Shown in pieces: positions 8,269 to 16,493 of a stretch of DNA of 64,000 nt. The notes under the pieces were generated by a model, which saw only the letters and a program-made list of their open reading frames with translations, did not search any database and was not told the origin of the DNA. The position numbers were made by a program, and so were the translations under genes. The stretch comes from Paractinoplanes abujensis. Its GTDB lineage: Bacteria > Actinomycetota > Actinomycetes > Mycobacteriales > Micromonosporaceae. The stretch is from the NCBI RefSeq assembly GCF_014204895.1, contig NZ_JACHMF010000001.1, forward strand, positions 2,542,001-2,606,000. Direction: 5' to 3'. The stretch's first letter is position 1, and every line of letters begins with the position of its first letter.

Positions 8269-9597
8269 ATGAATGCGAAACGGTTGACTGCGCTGGCCGC
8301 GGTGACGGCTTTGGCGCTGGGTGTGGCCGCGTGCGGCGGCGGCGACGAGGGCGGCGAGGGGGGAGCCGGCAAAACGCTCAACGTGCTGATCGGCGCGAAC
8401 ACTCAATACCCCGAGGAATTCCAGGCCTGGCAGAAGGACATCAGCGCAAAGTTTAAGGCGGCGACCGGCGCCGAGGTGAAGTTCGAGACATTTGCCAGCG
8501 CCAACGACGAGCTGACGAAGATCCAGACCTCCGTGGTGTCGGGTTCCGGGCCCGATGTCTACGCGGTCGGCACGACCTTCACGCCGACAGCCTATTCGAC
8601 CGGCGCTTTCGTCAAGATGGGCGACGAGGAATGGCAGAAGATCGGCGGCAAGGACAAGTTCAACCCGGCCACGCTGGGCATTTCCGGCCCGGACGAGCAG
8701 AACCAGGTCGGCATTCCGTGGGTCAGCCGGCCGTTCGTGATGGCCTACAACACCGAGCTGCTCAAGGCGGCCGGCATCGACAAGCCCGCGACGACGTGGG
8801 ACGAGCTGACCGCGCACGCCAAGCAGCTGACCAAGGGCGACCAGTACGGTCTGGCGATCGCCTACAAGGACAACTTCGACCCGTGGAAGTTCGTCTGGGG
8901 CATGTCCACCCAGGCCGGCAATCCGCTGGTCGACGGGAAGACCGCGAAGCTGCAGGACCCGGCCGTGCAGAAGGCGTACCAGACGTACTTCGGCTGGCTG
9001 GCCAACGACAAGGTCGTCGACCCCGCCTCCGTGGGCTGGACGAACCCGCAGGCCGTGGCCGCATTCGCCAAGGGCAAGACCGGCTACTTCCTGCTCACCA
9101 CGACGACCGCGACGAACTCGCTCGACTCCGGAGCGGTCAAGGGCAAGTGGAAGTTCGCGCTGCTGCCGACCGTGCCGCCCGGCGCCACCAGCCGGCCCGT
9201 CAACGGAGTGGAGGCCGCCAGCATCCTCTCCGGCGACAACCTGCTCGTCGCGGACTATTCCAAGAACAAGGACCTGGCCTTCGAGTACGTCAAACTGGTC
9301 ACCGAGCCGGACGCGCAGCTCGATTACTACAAGAAGTTCGGTAACCTGCCGGCCAACGCATCGGCGCTGCAGACTCTCGCGTCGGACGAGAAGCTGGAAC
9401 CAGTGACCGAGGCGGCCAAGAAGTCGGTCGCGACCCCGTTCACCGGTGCCTGGGCCGACATTCAGCTCGCGCTGACGAACGTGGCCGTGCAGACCCTGCC
9501 CGATCTGACCAAGGGCCCGATCAACACCGGGCAGCTCGACTCGCGCATCGCCGACGCGCAGAAAGCCGCGCAGAGTTCGCTGGACAGGGCCAAGTAA
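8269..9597 (+). CDS. ABC transporter sugar-binding lipoprotein
   Basis: A 442-residue extracellular solute-binding protein of the maltose-type (family 1) group. A lipoprotein signal peptide ends in the lipobox GVAAC with Cys22 as the lipidation site, followed by a Gly/Glu-rich linker. The body has the usual features, including a PWVSRPFVMAYNTELLKAAG hinge-like segment and ATTWDELTAHAKQL. It delivers a carbohydrate to the two permeases downstream. A clear AGAGGAG ribosome site precedes the ATG. It is the first gene of the rightward operon controlled from 8141-8194. No ATPase is encoded nearby, so a shared MsiK-type ATPase elsewhere is likely, as is common in actinobacteria. Confidence 0.92.
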   Translation: MNAKRLTALAAVTALALGVAACGGGDEGGEGGAGKTLNVLIGANTQYPEEFQAWQKDISAKFKAATGAEVKFETFASANDELTKIQTSVVSGSGPDVYAVGTTFTPTAYSTGAFVKMGDEEWQKIGGKDKFNPATLGISGPDEQNQVGIPWVSRPFVMAYNTELLKAAGIDKPATTWDELTAHAKQLTKGDQYGLAIAYKDNFDPWKFVWGMSTQAGNPLVDGKTAKLQDPAVQKAYQTYFGWLANDKVVDPASVGWTNPQAVAAFAKGKTGYFLLTTTTATNSLDSGAVKGKWKFALLPTVPPGATSRPVNGVEAASILSGDNLLVADYSKNKDLAFEYVKLVTEPDAQLDYYKKFGNLPANASALQTLASDEKLEPVTEAAKKSVATPFTGAWADIQLALTNVAVQTLPDLTKGPINTGQLDSRIADAQKAAQSSLDRAK

Positions 9598-10542
9598 ATG
9601 GCCACCCTCGCGCCGCCCGAACAGAAAGCGCCACCCGAGCGCGTACGCCGCCGCAAAGGGGTGACGGAGCAGCAGCGCCCGCTGTGGCTGCTCACCCCCG
9701 GCGGGGTGCTGATGACCGTGGTCATCGTTCTGCCGCTGGTTCTGGCCCTGTGGATCTCGCTGATCGACCTCGACCAGTACACGTTGCGCCGCTGGGTCGA
9801 GGCGCCGTTCATCGGGCTGGACAACTTCGTCGAGTCGTTCAGCTCGGGCCTGCTCAACTCGATCTGGATCAGTGTCTCGTTCGCCGTCATCTCGACGATC
9901 GCCACGGTTCCCATCGGCATCGCGGCGGCGCTGGTCACGCAGAACAAGTATCGCGGCCGTGCGCTGGTGCGGGCGGTGTTCCTGATCCCGTACGTCCTTC
10001 CGTCGTTCGTCGTCGCGTCGGTGTGGCGCACGATGTTGCAGCCGGACGGCATCGTCAACGCCTGGCTGGCCAAAGTGGGCATCGACGGCGGACTGTGGCT
10101 CAGCGGCCCCACCTCGTACTGGACCCTGATCCTGGTCGAGATCTGGGCGGCGTGGCCGTTCATCTATCTCATGTCGCTGGCGGCCCTGCAGTCGGTCGAC
10201 CACGAGGTGCACGAGGCGTCGGCGGTCGACGGGGTGACGTGGTGGCCCAAGCTGCGCCGGGTGATCCTGCCCTACCTGCGCGGGCCCGTGCTGCTGGCCT
10301 GTCTGCTCGCGACGCTCAACCACATCAACAACTTCACGTTGCCGTTCGTCCTGTTCGGGGCGCCCGCCCCGGAGGACGTCAACGTGATGCCGATGATCGT
10401 CTACGTCACCAGCTTCCAGAGCCTGCGGTTCGGGCTCAGCGCGGCGATGGCGGTGCTGTCGCTGGTCCTGATCGCGATCCCGCTGTTCGTCTACCTGCGC
10501 GCGGTCCGGCTGGACGTGCATGAGGAAGGAGGCCGCAAGTGA
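9598..10542 (+). CDS. ABC sugar permease, MalF/UgpA type
   Basis: A 314-residue membrane permease with about six transmembrane segments after a basic cytoplasmic N-terminus (PERVRRRKG). The binding-protein-dependent transport loop EASAVDGVTWWPKLRRVILP (the EAA motif that contacts the ATPase) lies near residues 203-222. Its ATG follows the binding-protein stop without any gap and its own stop overlaps the next permease start by 4 bp, so the three are translated as a unit. The substrate is set by the binding protein; the locus points to a glycoside or sugar acid. Confidence 0.92.
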   Translation: MATLAPPEQKAPPERVRRRKGVTEQQRPLWLLTPGGVLMTVVIVLPLVLALWISLIDLDQYTLRRWVEAPFIGLDNFVESFSSGLLNSIWISVSFAVISTIATVPIGIAAALVTQNKYRGRALVRAVFLIPYVLPSFVVASVWRTMLQPDGIVNAWLAKVGIDGGLWLSGPTSYWTLILVEIWAAWPFIYLMSLAALQSVDHEVHEASAVDGVTWWPKLRRVILPYLRGPVLLACLLATLNHINNFTLPFVLFGAPAPEDVNVMPMIVYVTSFQSLRFGLSAAMAVLSLVLIAIPLFVYLRAVRLDVHEEGGRK

Positions 10543-11411
10543 GCACTGCTTCCGCTTCGGCCGAGGCCACCCGGCTGCTGCCGCGCTGGATGTTGTTCGT
10601 TCTGACCGCGGTACTGGTCGCTTTGGTGCTCGTTCCGGTCCTCTACATCGTGCTCGCCTCGCTCAACAGCGACGTGGGGGTGGCGTCCGGCGAATTCTGG
10701 CCGAGCTCGTGGAGCCTGGACAGCTACCGCCGCATCTGGACGACCGCCGACCTGTCCACGGGCATCGTGAACAGCCTGATCGTGTGCGCGTTCACCGCGG
10801 TCGCGTCGGCCGTCCTGGGCACCAGCACCGCGTACGTGCTCGTCCGGTACACGTTCCTGGGCCGGCTGACGATCCTGCGCGGTCTGGTCGGTGTGCAGAG
10901 CATCCCGGGCACCCTCATGCTGCTGCCGGTGTTCGTGCTGTTCTCGTCGGCCGGAAACTACCTCGGCGTGACGATCATCGGCACCCGGTGGGGCCTGTTC
11001 ATCGCGTACCTGACGTTCGCCCTTCCGTTCTCGACCTGGGTGATGGTCACCTACCTGCGCGGTCTGCCGCGAGAACTGGAGGAGGCGGCGCGCACCGACG
11101 GCGCGTCCACGCTGGTCATCCTGTGGCGGATCATCTTCCCGCTCAGCCTGCCGGCGATCGTGGTGTCCGGGATCTTCGCGTTCCTGCTCGGCTGGAACGA
11201 CGTCCTGTTCGCTTCGGTGCTCACTCGCCCGGAAACGCACACTGCCGCCGTCGCCTTGCAGATCGTCGGGTCGTCGCAAGAAGGCGGCGCACTGCCGGTC
11301 TACTCGCAGGTCATGGCCGCCTCGCTCATCTGTGCGGCGCCGGTCGTCGTCCTCTACCTGGCCTTCCAGCGCTACCTGGTCGGCGGGCTGACCGCGGGCG
11401 GCGTGAAATGA
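10539..11411 (+). CDS. ABC sugar permease, MalG/UgpE type
   Basis: The second permease subunit, 290 residues with about six transmembrane helices and the EAA loop ELEEAARTDGASTLVILWRI near residue 180. It pairs with the upstream MalF-type subunit to form the membrane channel. The GTG start overlaps the upstream stop, and its stop overlaps the ATG of the oxidoreductase gene. The catabolic enzymes are therefore cotranslated with the transporter, which argues that they act on the imported compound. Confidence 0.92.
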   Translation: MSTASASAEATRLLPRWMLFVLTAVLVALVLVPVLYIVLASLNSDVGVASGEFWPSSWSLDSYRRIWTTADLSTGIVNSLIVCAFTAVASAVLGTSTAYVLVRYTFLGRLTILRGLVGVQSIPGTLMLLPVFVLFSSAGNYLGVTIIGTRWGLFIAYLTFALPFSTWVMVTYLRGLPRELEEAARTDGASTLVILWRIIFPLSLPAIVVSGIFAFLLGWNDVLFASVLTRPETHTAAVALQIVGSSQEGGALPVYSQVMAASLICAAPVVVLYLAFQRYLVGGLTAGGVK

Positions 11412-12388
11412 CAACGGTCACCGGCGCTCCGGGCGCTTCGGCCCGGCCGGCCGGCCGTCCCCGGGTCGCCGTCGTCGGCCTGGGCGACGTGTCCGTCGTG
11501 CACCTCGCGGCGATCGAGAAGCTCGGCGCCACGCTCGCCGGAGTGTGCGACTCGCGCGGCGACTATCGCGCACTCCTGGACGACGTGCGGCCGGATGTTG
11601 TCCATATCTGCACACCGCATGACCGGCACGTGCAAGTCGCGCTGGCCGCGCTCGACCGTGGTGTGCACGTCCTGCTCGAGAAGCCGGTCGCGAACACCAT
11701 CGAGCAGGCCGATCTGCTCGTCGCGGCGGCCAAGGACCACCCCACGCTCAAGGTGGGCGTGTGCCTGCAGAACCGCTACAACCTGACCTCCCGGGCCGTG
11801 CACGAGATGCTCGCCTCGGGTGAGTTGGGCAGGGTGCGGGGTGCCTCGGCGTCCGTCCTGTGGCATCGCGATGCTGCGTATTACGCCGCGCGACCTTGGC
11901 GGGGTGTGCGCGAACGTTCGGGTGGGGGCGTGCTCATCAACCAGGCGATCCACACGCTCGATCTCGTGCAGTGGCTGCTCGGCGACGTCATCACCGTGCG
12001 CGGGCACGCCGGGCAGTACGGCGGGGTGTCCGGGGACGTGGAGGACACTGCGCACATGGTGCTCGACCATGTGGGCGGCGCGCGCAGCGTCTTCTTCGCC
12101 ACGACCACCAACGCGGTCGACTCCCCGGTCACCATCGAGATCACCGCCGAGCACGGCACCCTGACCGTTCGCGGCGATCTGACGGTGGCTCATTCCGACG
12201 GCCGGGCCGAGACGATCGCCGAGCCTGCCCCCGAGGGCGGCGGCCGCGCGTACTGGGGCGCCTCGCACGAACTGCTCATCGCCGACTTCTACCGCTCGCT
12301 GGACGATCCCGAGCCGTTCTGGATCGGACTCGAGGAGGCACTCAAGAGCCAGCACCTGATCGACGCGATCTACCGCCAGCACATCTGA
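11408..12388 (+). CDS. Gfo/Idh/MocA family oxidoreductase (first copy)
   Basis: A 326-residue NAD(P)-dependent oxidoreductase. The Rossmann segment RVAVVGLGDVSVVHLAAI follows an Ala/Pro-rich start, the EKP motif appears as HVLLEKPVANT, and the catalytic-region GGVLINQAIHTLDLVQWLLG carries the conserved His. Enzymes of this family oxidise or reduce sugar hydroxyls, often at C3 of glycosides. The ATG lies in a 4-bp overlap with the upstream permease. Paired with the next gene, an isomerase/epimerase-type protein, it resembles the oxidoreductase plus eliminase pairs of 3-keto-glycoside pathways; that role is inference. Confidence 0.88.
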   Translation: MTTVTGAPGASARPAGRPRVAVVGLGDVSVVHLAAIEKLGATLAGVCDSRGDYRALLDDVRPDVVHICTPHDRHVQVALAALDRGVHVLLEKPVANTIEQADLLVAAAKDHPTLKVGVCLQNRYNLTSRAVHEMLASGELGRVRGASASVLWHRDAAYYAARPWRGVRERSGGGVLINQAIHTLDLVQWLLGDVITVRGHAGQYGGVSGDVEDTAHMVLDHVGGARSVFFATTTNAVDSPVTIEITAEHGTLTVRGDLTVAHSDGRAETIAEPAPEGGGRAYWGASHELLIADFYRSLDDPEPFWIGLEEALKSQHLIDAIYRQHI

Positions 12389-12409
12389 GCTGCAAGGAAG
12401 GCACCCCCC

Positions 12410-13237
12410 ATGTGGACTCTCTCCGGATTCTCCGACGAGATCTCCCCTGACTTCACCGAGCAGTGCGAGGTCGTCTCGGGGCTCGGCATGAAGTACGTCG
12501 AGGTGCGCAGCGCCTGGGACGTCAACATTCTCGACCTCTCCCCCGACCAGCTCGACACGATCAAGAAGACCCTCTCCACGTACGGGTTGAAGGTGTCCTC
12601 GATCGGCTCACCGATCGGCAAGATCCTGATCACCGAGGACTTCGCGCCGCACCTGGAACGGATGAAGCACGCGGCCGAGGTGGCCAAGCTGCTCGAGGCC
12701 CCGTACATCCGGATCTTCTCGTTCTTCATGCCCGCCGGGGACGACCCGGCCACCCATCGCGCGGAAGTGATCGATCGGATGCGCGCATTGGTGCGCGTGG
12801 CCGAGGACGCCGACCTGATCCTGCTGCACGAGAACGAGAAGGAGATCTACGGTGACGTGCCCGGCCGCTGCCTGGACCTGATCCGCTCGGTCGGCTCGCC
12901 GTACCTGCGCCTGGCCTGGGATCCGGCCAACTTCGTGCAGGTCGGCGTGCGCCCCTACACGGACGGGTATGCGAAGTTGCGTCCGCACGTCGAGTACGTG
13001 CAGATCAAGGACGCGCTGCTGGCCGACGGGACTGTGGTACCGGCCGGGCAGGGCGACGGCGAGGTGGCCGCCACGATGCGCGCGCTGCGCCACGACGGGT
13101 TCGACGGGTTCTTCTCGCTCGAACCGCACCTGGCCGCGGGTCACGCCACCGGCGGATTCTCCGGGCCCGAGCTGTTCACGACCGCCTGGCGGGCCTTCAC
13201 CGGCCTGCTCGACATCGAGGAGATCGAGTACTCATGA
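12410..13237 (+). CDS. Sugar phosphate isomerase/epimerase family TIM-barrel protein (first copy)
   Basis: A 275-residue xylose-isomerase-like (AP-endonuclease-2 fold) TIM barrel. Likely divalent-metal ligands occur in LLHENEKEIYGD, RLAWDPANFVQVG, YVQIKDALL and FFSLEPHL. Members act as isomerases, epimerases, dehydratases or, in C-glycoside and levoglucosan breakdown, as beta-eliminases of 3-keto sugars. A GGAAGG ribosome site precedes the ATG. The stop overlaps the next oxidoreductase gene by 4 bp. The substrate cannot be read from the sequence. Confidence 0.86.
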   Translation: MWTLSGFSDEISPDFTEQCEVVSGLGMKYVEVRSAWDVNILDLSPDQLDTIKKTLSTYGLKVSSIGSPIGKILITEDFAPHLERMKHAAEVAKLLEAPYIRIFSFFMPAGDDPATHRAEVIDRMRALVRVAEDADLILLHENEKEIYGDVPGRCLDLIRSVGSPYLRLAWDPANFVQVGVRPYTDGYAKLRPHVEYVQIKDALLADGTVVPAGQGDGEVAATMRALRHDGFDGFFSLEPHLAAGHATGGFSGPELFTTAWRAFTGLLDIEEIEYS

Positions 13238-14286
13238 GCCCAAGATTCGCCCTGGTCGGTGCGGGCGTGATCGGCAAACACCACGGCCGGGTCATGAGCG
13301 AGCTGGCCGACCGGCTGGAACTGGTCGCGGTGGTCGACGTGGTGCTCGATCGTGCGCGGTCGCTCACCGATGAGCGCGGCGGCCGGCCGTACGGGTCACT
13401 CGGCGACGCGCTGGCCGCCGAGCAGATCGACGTCGTTGTCGTGTGCACACCGACCGGACTGCACGGCCCGGTGGCCATCGAGGCGCTCGGCGCGGGCAAG
13501 CACGTCATCATCGAGAAGCCGGCCGAGACCACCGTGGCCCGCACCGACGAGATCATCGCGGCCCGGGACAAGGCGGGCACGCTCGTGACCGTCATCTCGC
13601 AGCACCGGTTCGACCCGTCGACCGAGCAGACCCTGGACGCCATCCGGGCCGGCGAGTTCGGGCGGATCAGCTCGGGCATCGCGGCCATCGACTGGTGGCG
13701 CGGGCAGAGCTACTACGACTCCGGGGACTGGCGCGGCACGTGGGAGCTCGACGGCGGCGGCGCGCTGATGAATCAGGGCGTGCACACCGTCGACCTGCTC
13801 GTGGCCGCGCTGGGCAAGCCGGTCGAAGTGTTCGCCTATACGGGCACCCTCGCGCACGAACGCATCGAGGTCGAGGACGTGGCGACCGGAGTTGTTCGTT
13901 TCGAGTCGGGCGCGCTGGGCGTCCTGCACGCTTCGACGTCCGCGTACCCGGGGCTGAGCGCACGGTTGCAGGTGCACGGCGATCGCGGGTCGGCAGTCAT
14001 CGACAACGACCAGCTGGCCTTCTTCCACTCCACGCCGGTCGGCGCGCCGATCGAGGAGAAGTTGATGGGCAGAACGCAGACGATGTCGGGCGGCGGGACG
14101 GACACGGCGAGCAGCAACCCGGGCATGCTGTCGGACGCGCACCGCCTCCAGTACCTCAACTTCCTCGACGCCCTGGCCGGAAACGCGCACCTTCGCGTCG
14201 ACCTGGAGACGAACCGGCAGTCGATCGCGGTCATCACCGGGGCGTACGAGTCCGCGCGAACCGGGAAGCCGGTGACACTCGGATGA
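13234..14286 (+). CDS. Gfo/Idh/MocA family oxidoreductase (second copy)
   Basis: A 350-residue NAD(P)-dependent oxidoreductase, clearly distinct from the first copy. It has RFALVGAGVIGKHHGRVM at the N-terminus, HVIIEKPAETT as the EKP motif and GGGALMNQGVHTVDLLV carrying the conserved His. It is embedded between the two TIM-barrel genes with 4-bp overlaps on both sides, so all four enzymes are produced together. In an oxidise-eliminate-hydrate-reduce scheme the second oxidoreductase would reduce the 3-keto sugar and recycle the cofactor. This is a hypothesis from gene order. Confidence 0.88.
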   Translation: MSPRFALVGAGVIGKHHGRVMSELADRLELVAVVDVVLDRARSLTDERGGRPYGSLGDALAAEQIDVVVVCTPTGLHGPVAIEALGAGKHVIIEKPAETTVARTDEIIAARDKAGTLVTVISQHRFDPSTEQTLDAIRAGEFGRISSGIAAIDWWRGQSYYDSGDWRGTWELDGGGALMNQGVHTVDLLVAALGKPVEVFAYTGTLAHERIEVEDVATGVVRFESGALGVLHASTSAYPGLSARLQVHGDRGSAVIDNDQLAFFHSTPVGAPIEEKLMGRTQTMSGGGTDTASSNPGMLSDAHRLQYLNFLDALAGNAHLRVDLETNRQSIAVITGAYESARTGKPVTLG

Positions 14287-15146
14287 GCAGGATCGCCGCC
14301 AACCCGATCCCCTACTGGGCAGCCGCGGGCAAGACCAAGGAGGTGTTCGACGAGGCGTTCGCCGACTTCCTCGCGATCGGGTTCACCGCGGTCAAAGCGG
14401 ACGTCCCCGAGGGCATGACCGCGAACGACTATCTCGCATGGATCGGCGGGTACGGACTGTCGCCGTCGCTCAGCCTGTTCAACTCGCCGTTCGACGACAC
14501 GGTCACCGTGGACGGCGAGGTGGAGAAGGCCAAACGGTTCGCCGCCGATCAGGTCGCGCTCGGCCTCGACCGTACGATGATCTCGTCGATGGCCGTTCCT
14601 GCGCGTCTGGCGCAACCAGCCGTCGGCGCCGAGCTCGACGAGGGACGCCTGAGCCGGGCGATCGACATGTGCGGCGAGGTGTGCCGCGCGCTGACGGCCG
14701 AGGGACTGCGGCCGCTGCACCATTCGCACATCGGCGGGGTGTTCGAGACCGAGCACGAGATCACCCGGCTGCTCGACGACCTCGGCCCGGACGTGATCGG
14801 CTTCGGACCCGACACCGGGCATCTGCGCTGGGCCGGCATCGAACCGGCCGCCTTCATCCGCCGCTACGCCGACCGGCTGGGCGGCATCCACATCAAGGAC
14901 GTCTTCCCCGACCACCTCGAAGGTTCGACGCTGTCGTACCGCGAGGCCACGGCGTCCAAGCGGCTGTGGGCCGAACCCGGCCTGGGCGTGGTCGACTTCG
15001 ACGCCGTCCTCGCCGCGATCCCGGACGACTACGACGGCGACTACATGATCGAAGTCGACGAGCCGTCGGTCGAGTCGAAGCTCGAGTCGCACGAGATGTC
15101 GTTCGCCTGGGCCCGGCGCGCCCTGGCGGGCAGGGTCACCGAGTGA
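14283..15146 (+). CDS. Sugar phosphate isomerase/epimerase family TIM-barrel protein (second copy)
   Basis: A 287-residue TIM-barrel protein related to IolE and xylose isomerases. The opening NPIPYWAAAGKTK is followed by metal-site motifs LHHSHIGGVFETE, GFGPDTGHLRW, GGIHIKDVFP and DYMIEVDEPS. It differs enough from the first copy to have its own reaction, perhaps hydration or epimerisation. The ATG overlaps the upstream stop, and a 54-bp gap separates it from the LarA-family gene. Confidence 0.86.
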   Translation: MSRIAANPIPYWAAAGKTKEVFDEAFADFLAIGFTAVKADVPEGMTANDYLAWIGGYGLSPSLSLFNSPFDDTVTVDGEVEKAKRFAADQVALGLDRTMISSMAVPARLAQPAVGAELDEGRLSRAIDMCGEVCRALTAEGLRPLHHSHIGGVFETEHEITRLLDDLGPDVIGFGPDTGHLRWAGIEPAAFIRRYADRLGGIHIKDVFPDHLEGSTLSYREATASKRLWAEPGLGVVDFDAVLAAIPDDYDGDYMIEVDEPSVESKLESHEMSFAWARRALAGRVTE

Positions 15147-15200
15147 CAGCGGCGGCCGGACCCGGCGTGCAACGATGCTGAGCTACGGAAGGACCAGGTC

Positions 15201-16478
15201 ATGACTTCGACGGTGGCGGGACAGGCGGCGCGGCTCGGCGGCGCCGATCGGGTGCTCTCCGAGGACGAGGTCACGGCCTTCGTGCTCGATCAGCTGGGCG
15301 GGCTCGACGTGGACGGGCGCAGCGTCTGCGTGCTCGTGCCCGACGCGACCCGGACGTGCCCGCTGCCGTTGCTCGTCAGCGCCGTGCACCGCGCGCTGCA
15401 CGGACGGGTGTCGCGGCTGACAGTTCTGATCGCCCTGGGCACGCACGGTGCGATGACGGACGAGGCCCTTGCCGCACACGTCGGCGTCTATCCGGACACC
15501 GAAGTGATCAACCACGAGTGGTGGAAGCCGGAGACTTTCGCGCACCTGGGCACGATCCCGAGTGAGCGCATCGCCGAACTGTCCGACGGCCGGATGAGCG
15601 GGGACGTGCCGGTCCTGCTCAATCGCGCAGTCGTCGAGCACGACATCGCGATCGTCGTCGGTCCGGTCCTGCCGCACGAGGTCGTCGGCATGTCCGGCGG
15701 CAACAAGTACTTCTTCCCGGGCGTGGCCGGCCAGCAGATCATCGACGTGTCGCACTGGCTGGGCGCGCTGATCACCTCCGCCGAGATCATCGGAACGACC
15801 GGGCTGACCCCCGTACGGGCTCTGATCAACGACGGCGCCGCGCTGATCCCCGCCGAGAAGTACGCGTTCTGCGTGGTCACAGCCGAGCTTCCGCCGGACG
15901 GGACGGACAGCGACAAGAGCAGCGCCCTGCACTCGATCTCGTTCGGCGACTGCGTCTCGTCCTGGTCCAGCGCAGCCGAGATCAGCGCGGCCACCCATGT
16001 CACGTACCTCGATCGGCCCCGGCGGCGGGTGCTGTCGATCGTCCCGCAGATGTACGACGAGATCTGGACCGGCGCCAAGGGCTTCTACAAGGTCGAACCG
16101 ATCGTGGCCGACGGCGGCGAAGTCATCCTGTACGCGCCGCACATCCGCGAGATCGCCACCAGCCATCCGCAGATCCACGAGATCGGCTACCACTGCCGCG
16201 ACTACTTCGTGCAGCAGTGGGACGCGTTCAAGCATGTGCACTGGGGCGTGCTGGCGCACTCCACGCACCTGCGCGGCGCAGGCACCTACGACGCGCGGAC
16301 AGGCATCGAGAAACTGCGCGTTGATGTCACTTTGGCCACCGGCATCCCGGAGGAGGTATGCCGCGCGGTCAACCTCGGCTACCGCGATCCCGCAACGATC
16401 GACGTCGCCGAGTTCGCCACCGACCCGAACACCCTGGTCGTCCCCCGAGCCGGCGAGGTCCTGTTCCGGCTGCGCTGA
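15201..16478 (+). CDS. LarA family nickel-dependent hydroxyacid racemase/epimerase
   Basis: A 425-residue member of the lactate racemase (LarA, DUF2088) superfamily, whose members use the nickel-pincer nucleotide to racemise or epimerise 2-hydroxy acids. Key positions are present: DATR (Asp48, Arg51), GTHGAM (His82), PHEVVGMSGGNKYFFPG with His159 and the cofactor-attaching Lys169, DVSHW with the nickel-ligand candidate His185, and TGAKG (Lys293). These correspond to Arg75, His108, His174, Lys184, His200 and Lys298 of the Lactobacillus enzyme by motif, not by computed alignment. A GGAAGGA ribosome site precedes the ATG. Its place behind uronate and sugar genes suggests a sugar acid, not lactate, as substrate; characterised relatives include gluconate 2-epimerase. 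Confidence 0.9.
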   Translation: MTSTVAGQAARLGGADRVLSEDEVTAFVLDQLGGLDVDGRSVCVLVPDATRTCPLPLLVSAVHRALHGRVSRLTVLIALGTHGAMTDEALAAHVGVYPDTEVINHEWWKPETFAHLGTIPSERIAELSDGRMSGDVPVLLNRAVVEHDIAIVVGPVLPHEVVGMSGGNKYFFPGVAGQQIIDVSHWLGALITSAEIIGTTGLTPVRALINDGAALIPAEKYAFCVVTAELPPDGTDSDKSSALHSISFGDCVSSWSSAAEISAATHVTYLDRPRRRVLSIVPQMYDEIWTGAKGFYKVEPIVADGGEVILYAPHIREIATSHPQIHEIGYHCRDYFVQQWDAFKHVHWGVLAHSTHLRGAGTYDARTGIEKLRVDVTLATGIPEEVCRAVNLGYRDPATIDVAEFATDPNTLVVPRAGEVLFRLR

Positions 16479-16493
16479 TCCCCGGACGACGCC

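Noticed and set aside
8251..10521. A 756-codon minus-strand frame across the ABC binding protein and permease
   Set aside because: Low-complexity Arg/Asp/Gln composition without motifs, opposite well-supported transporter genes.
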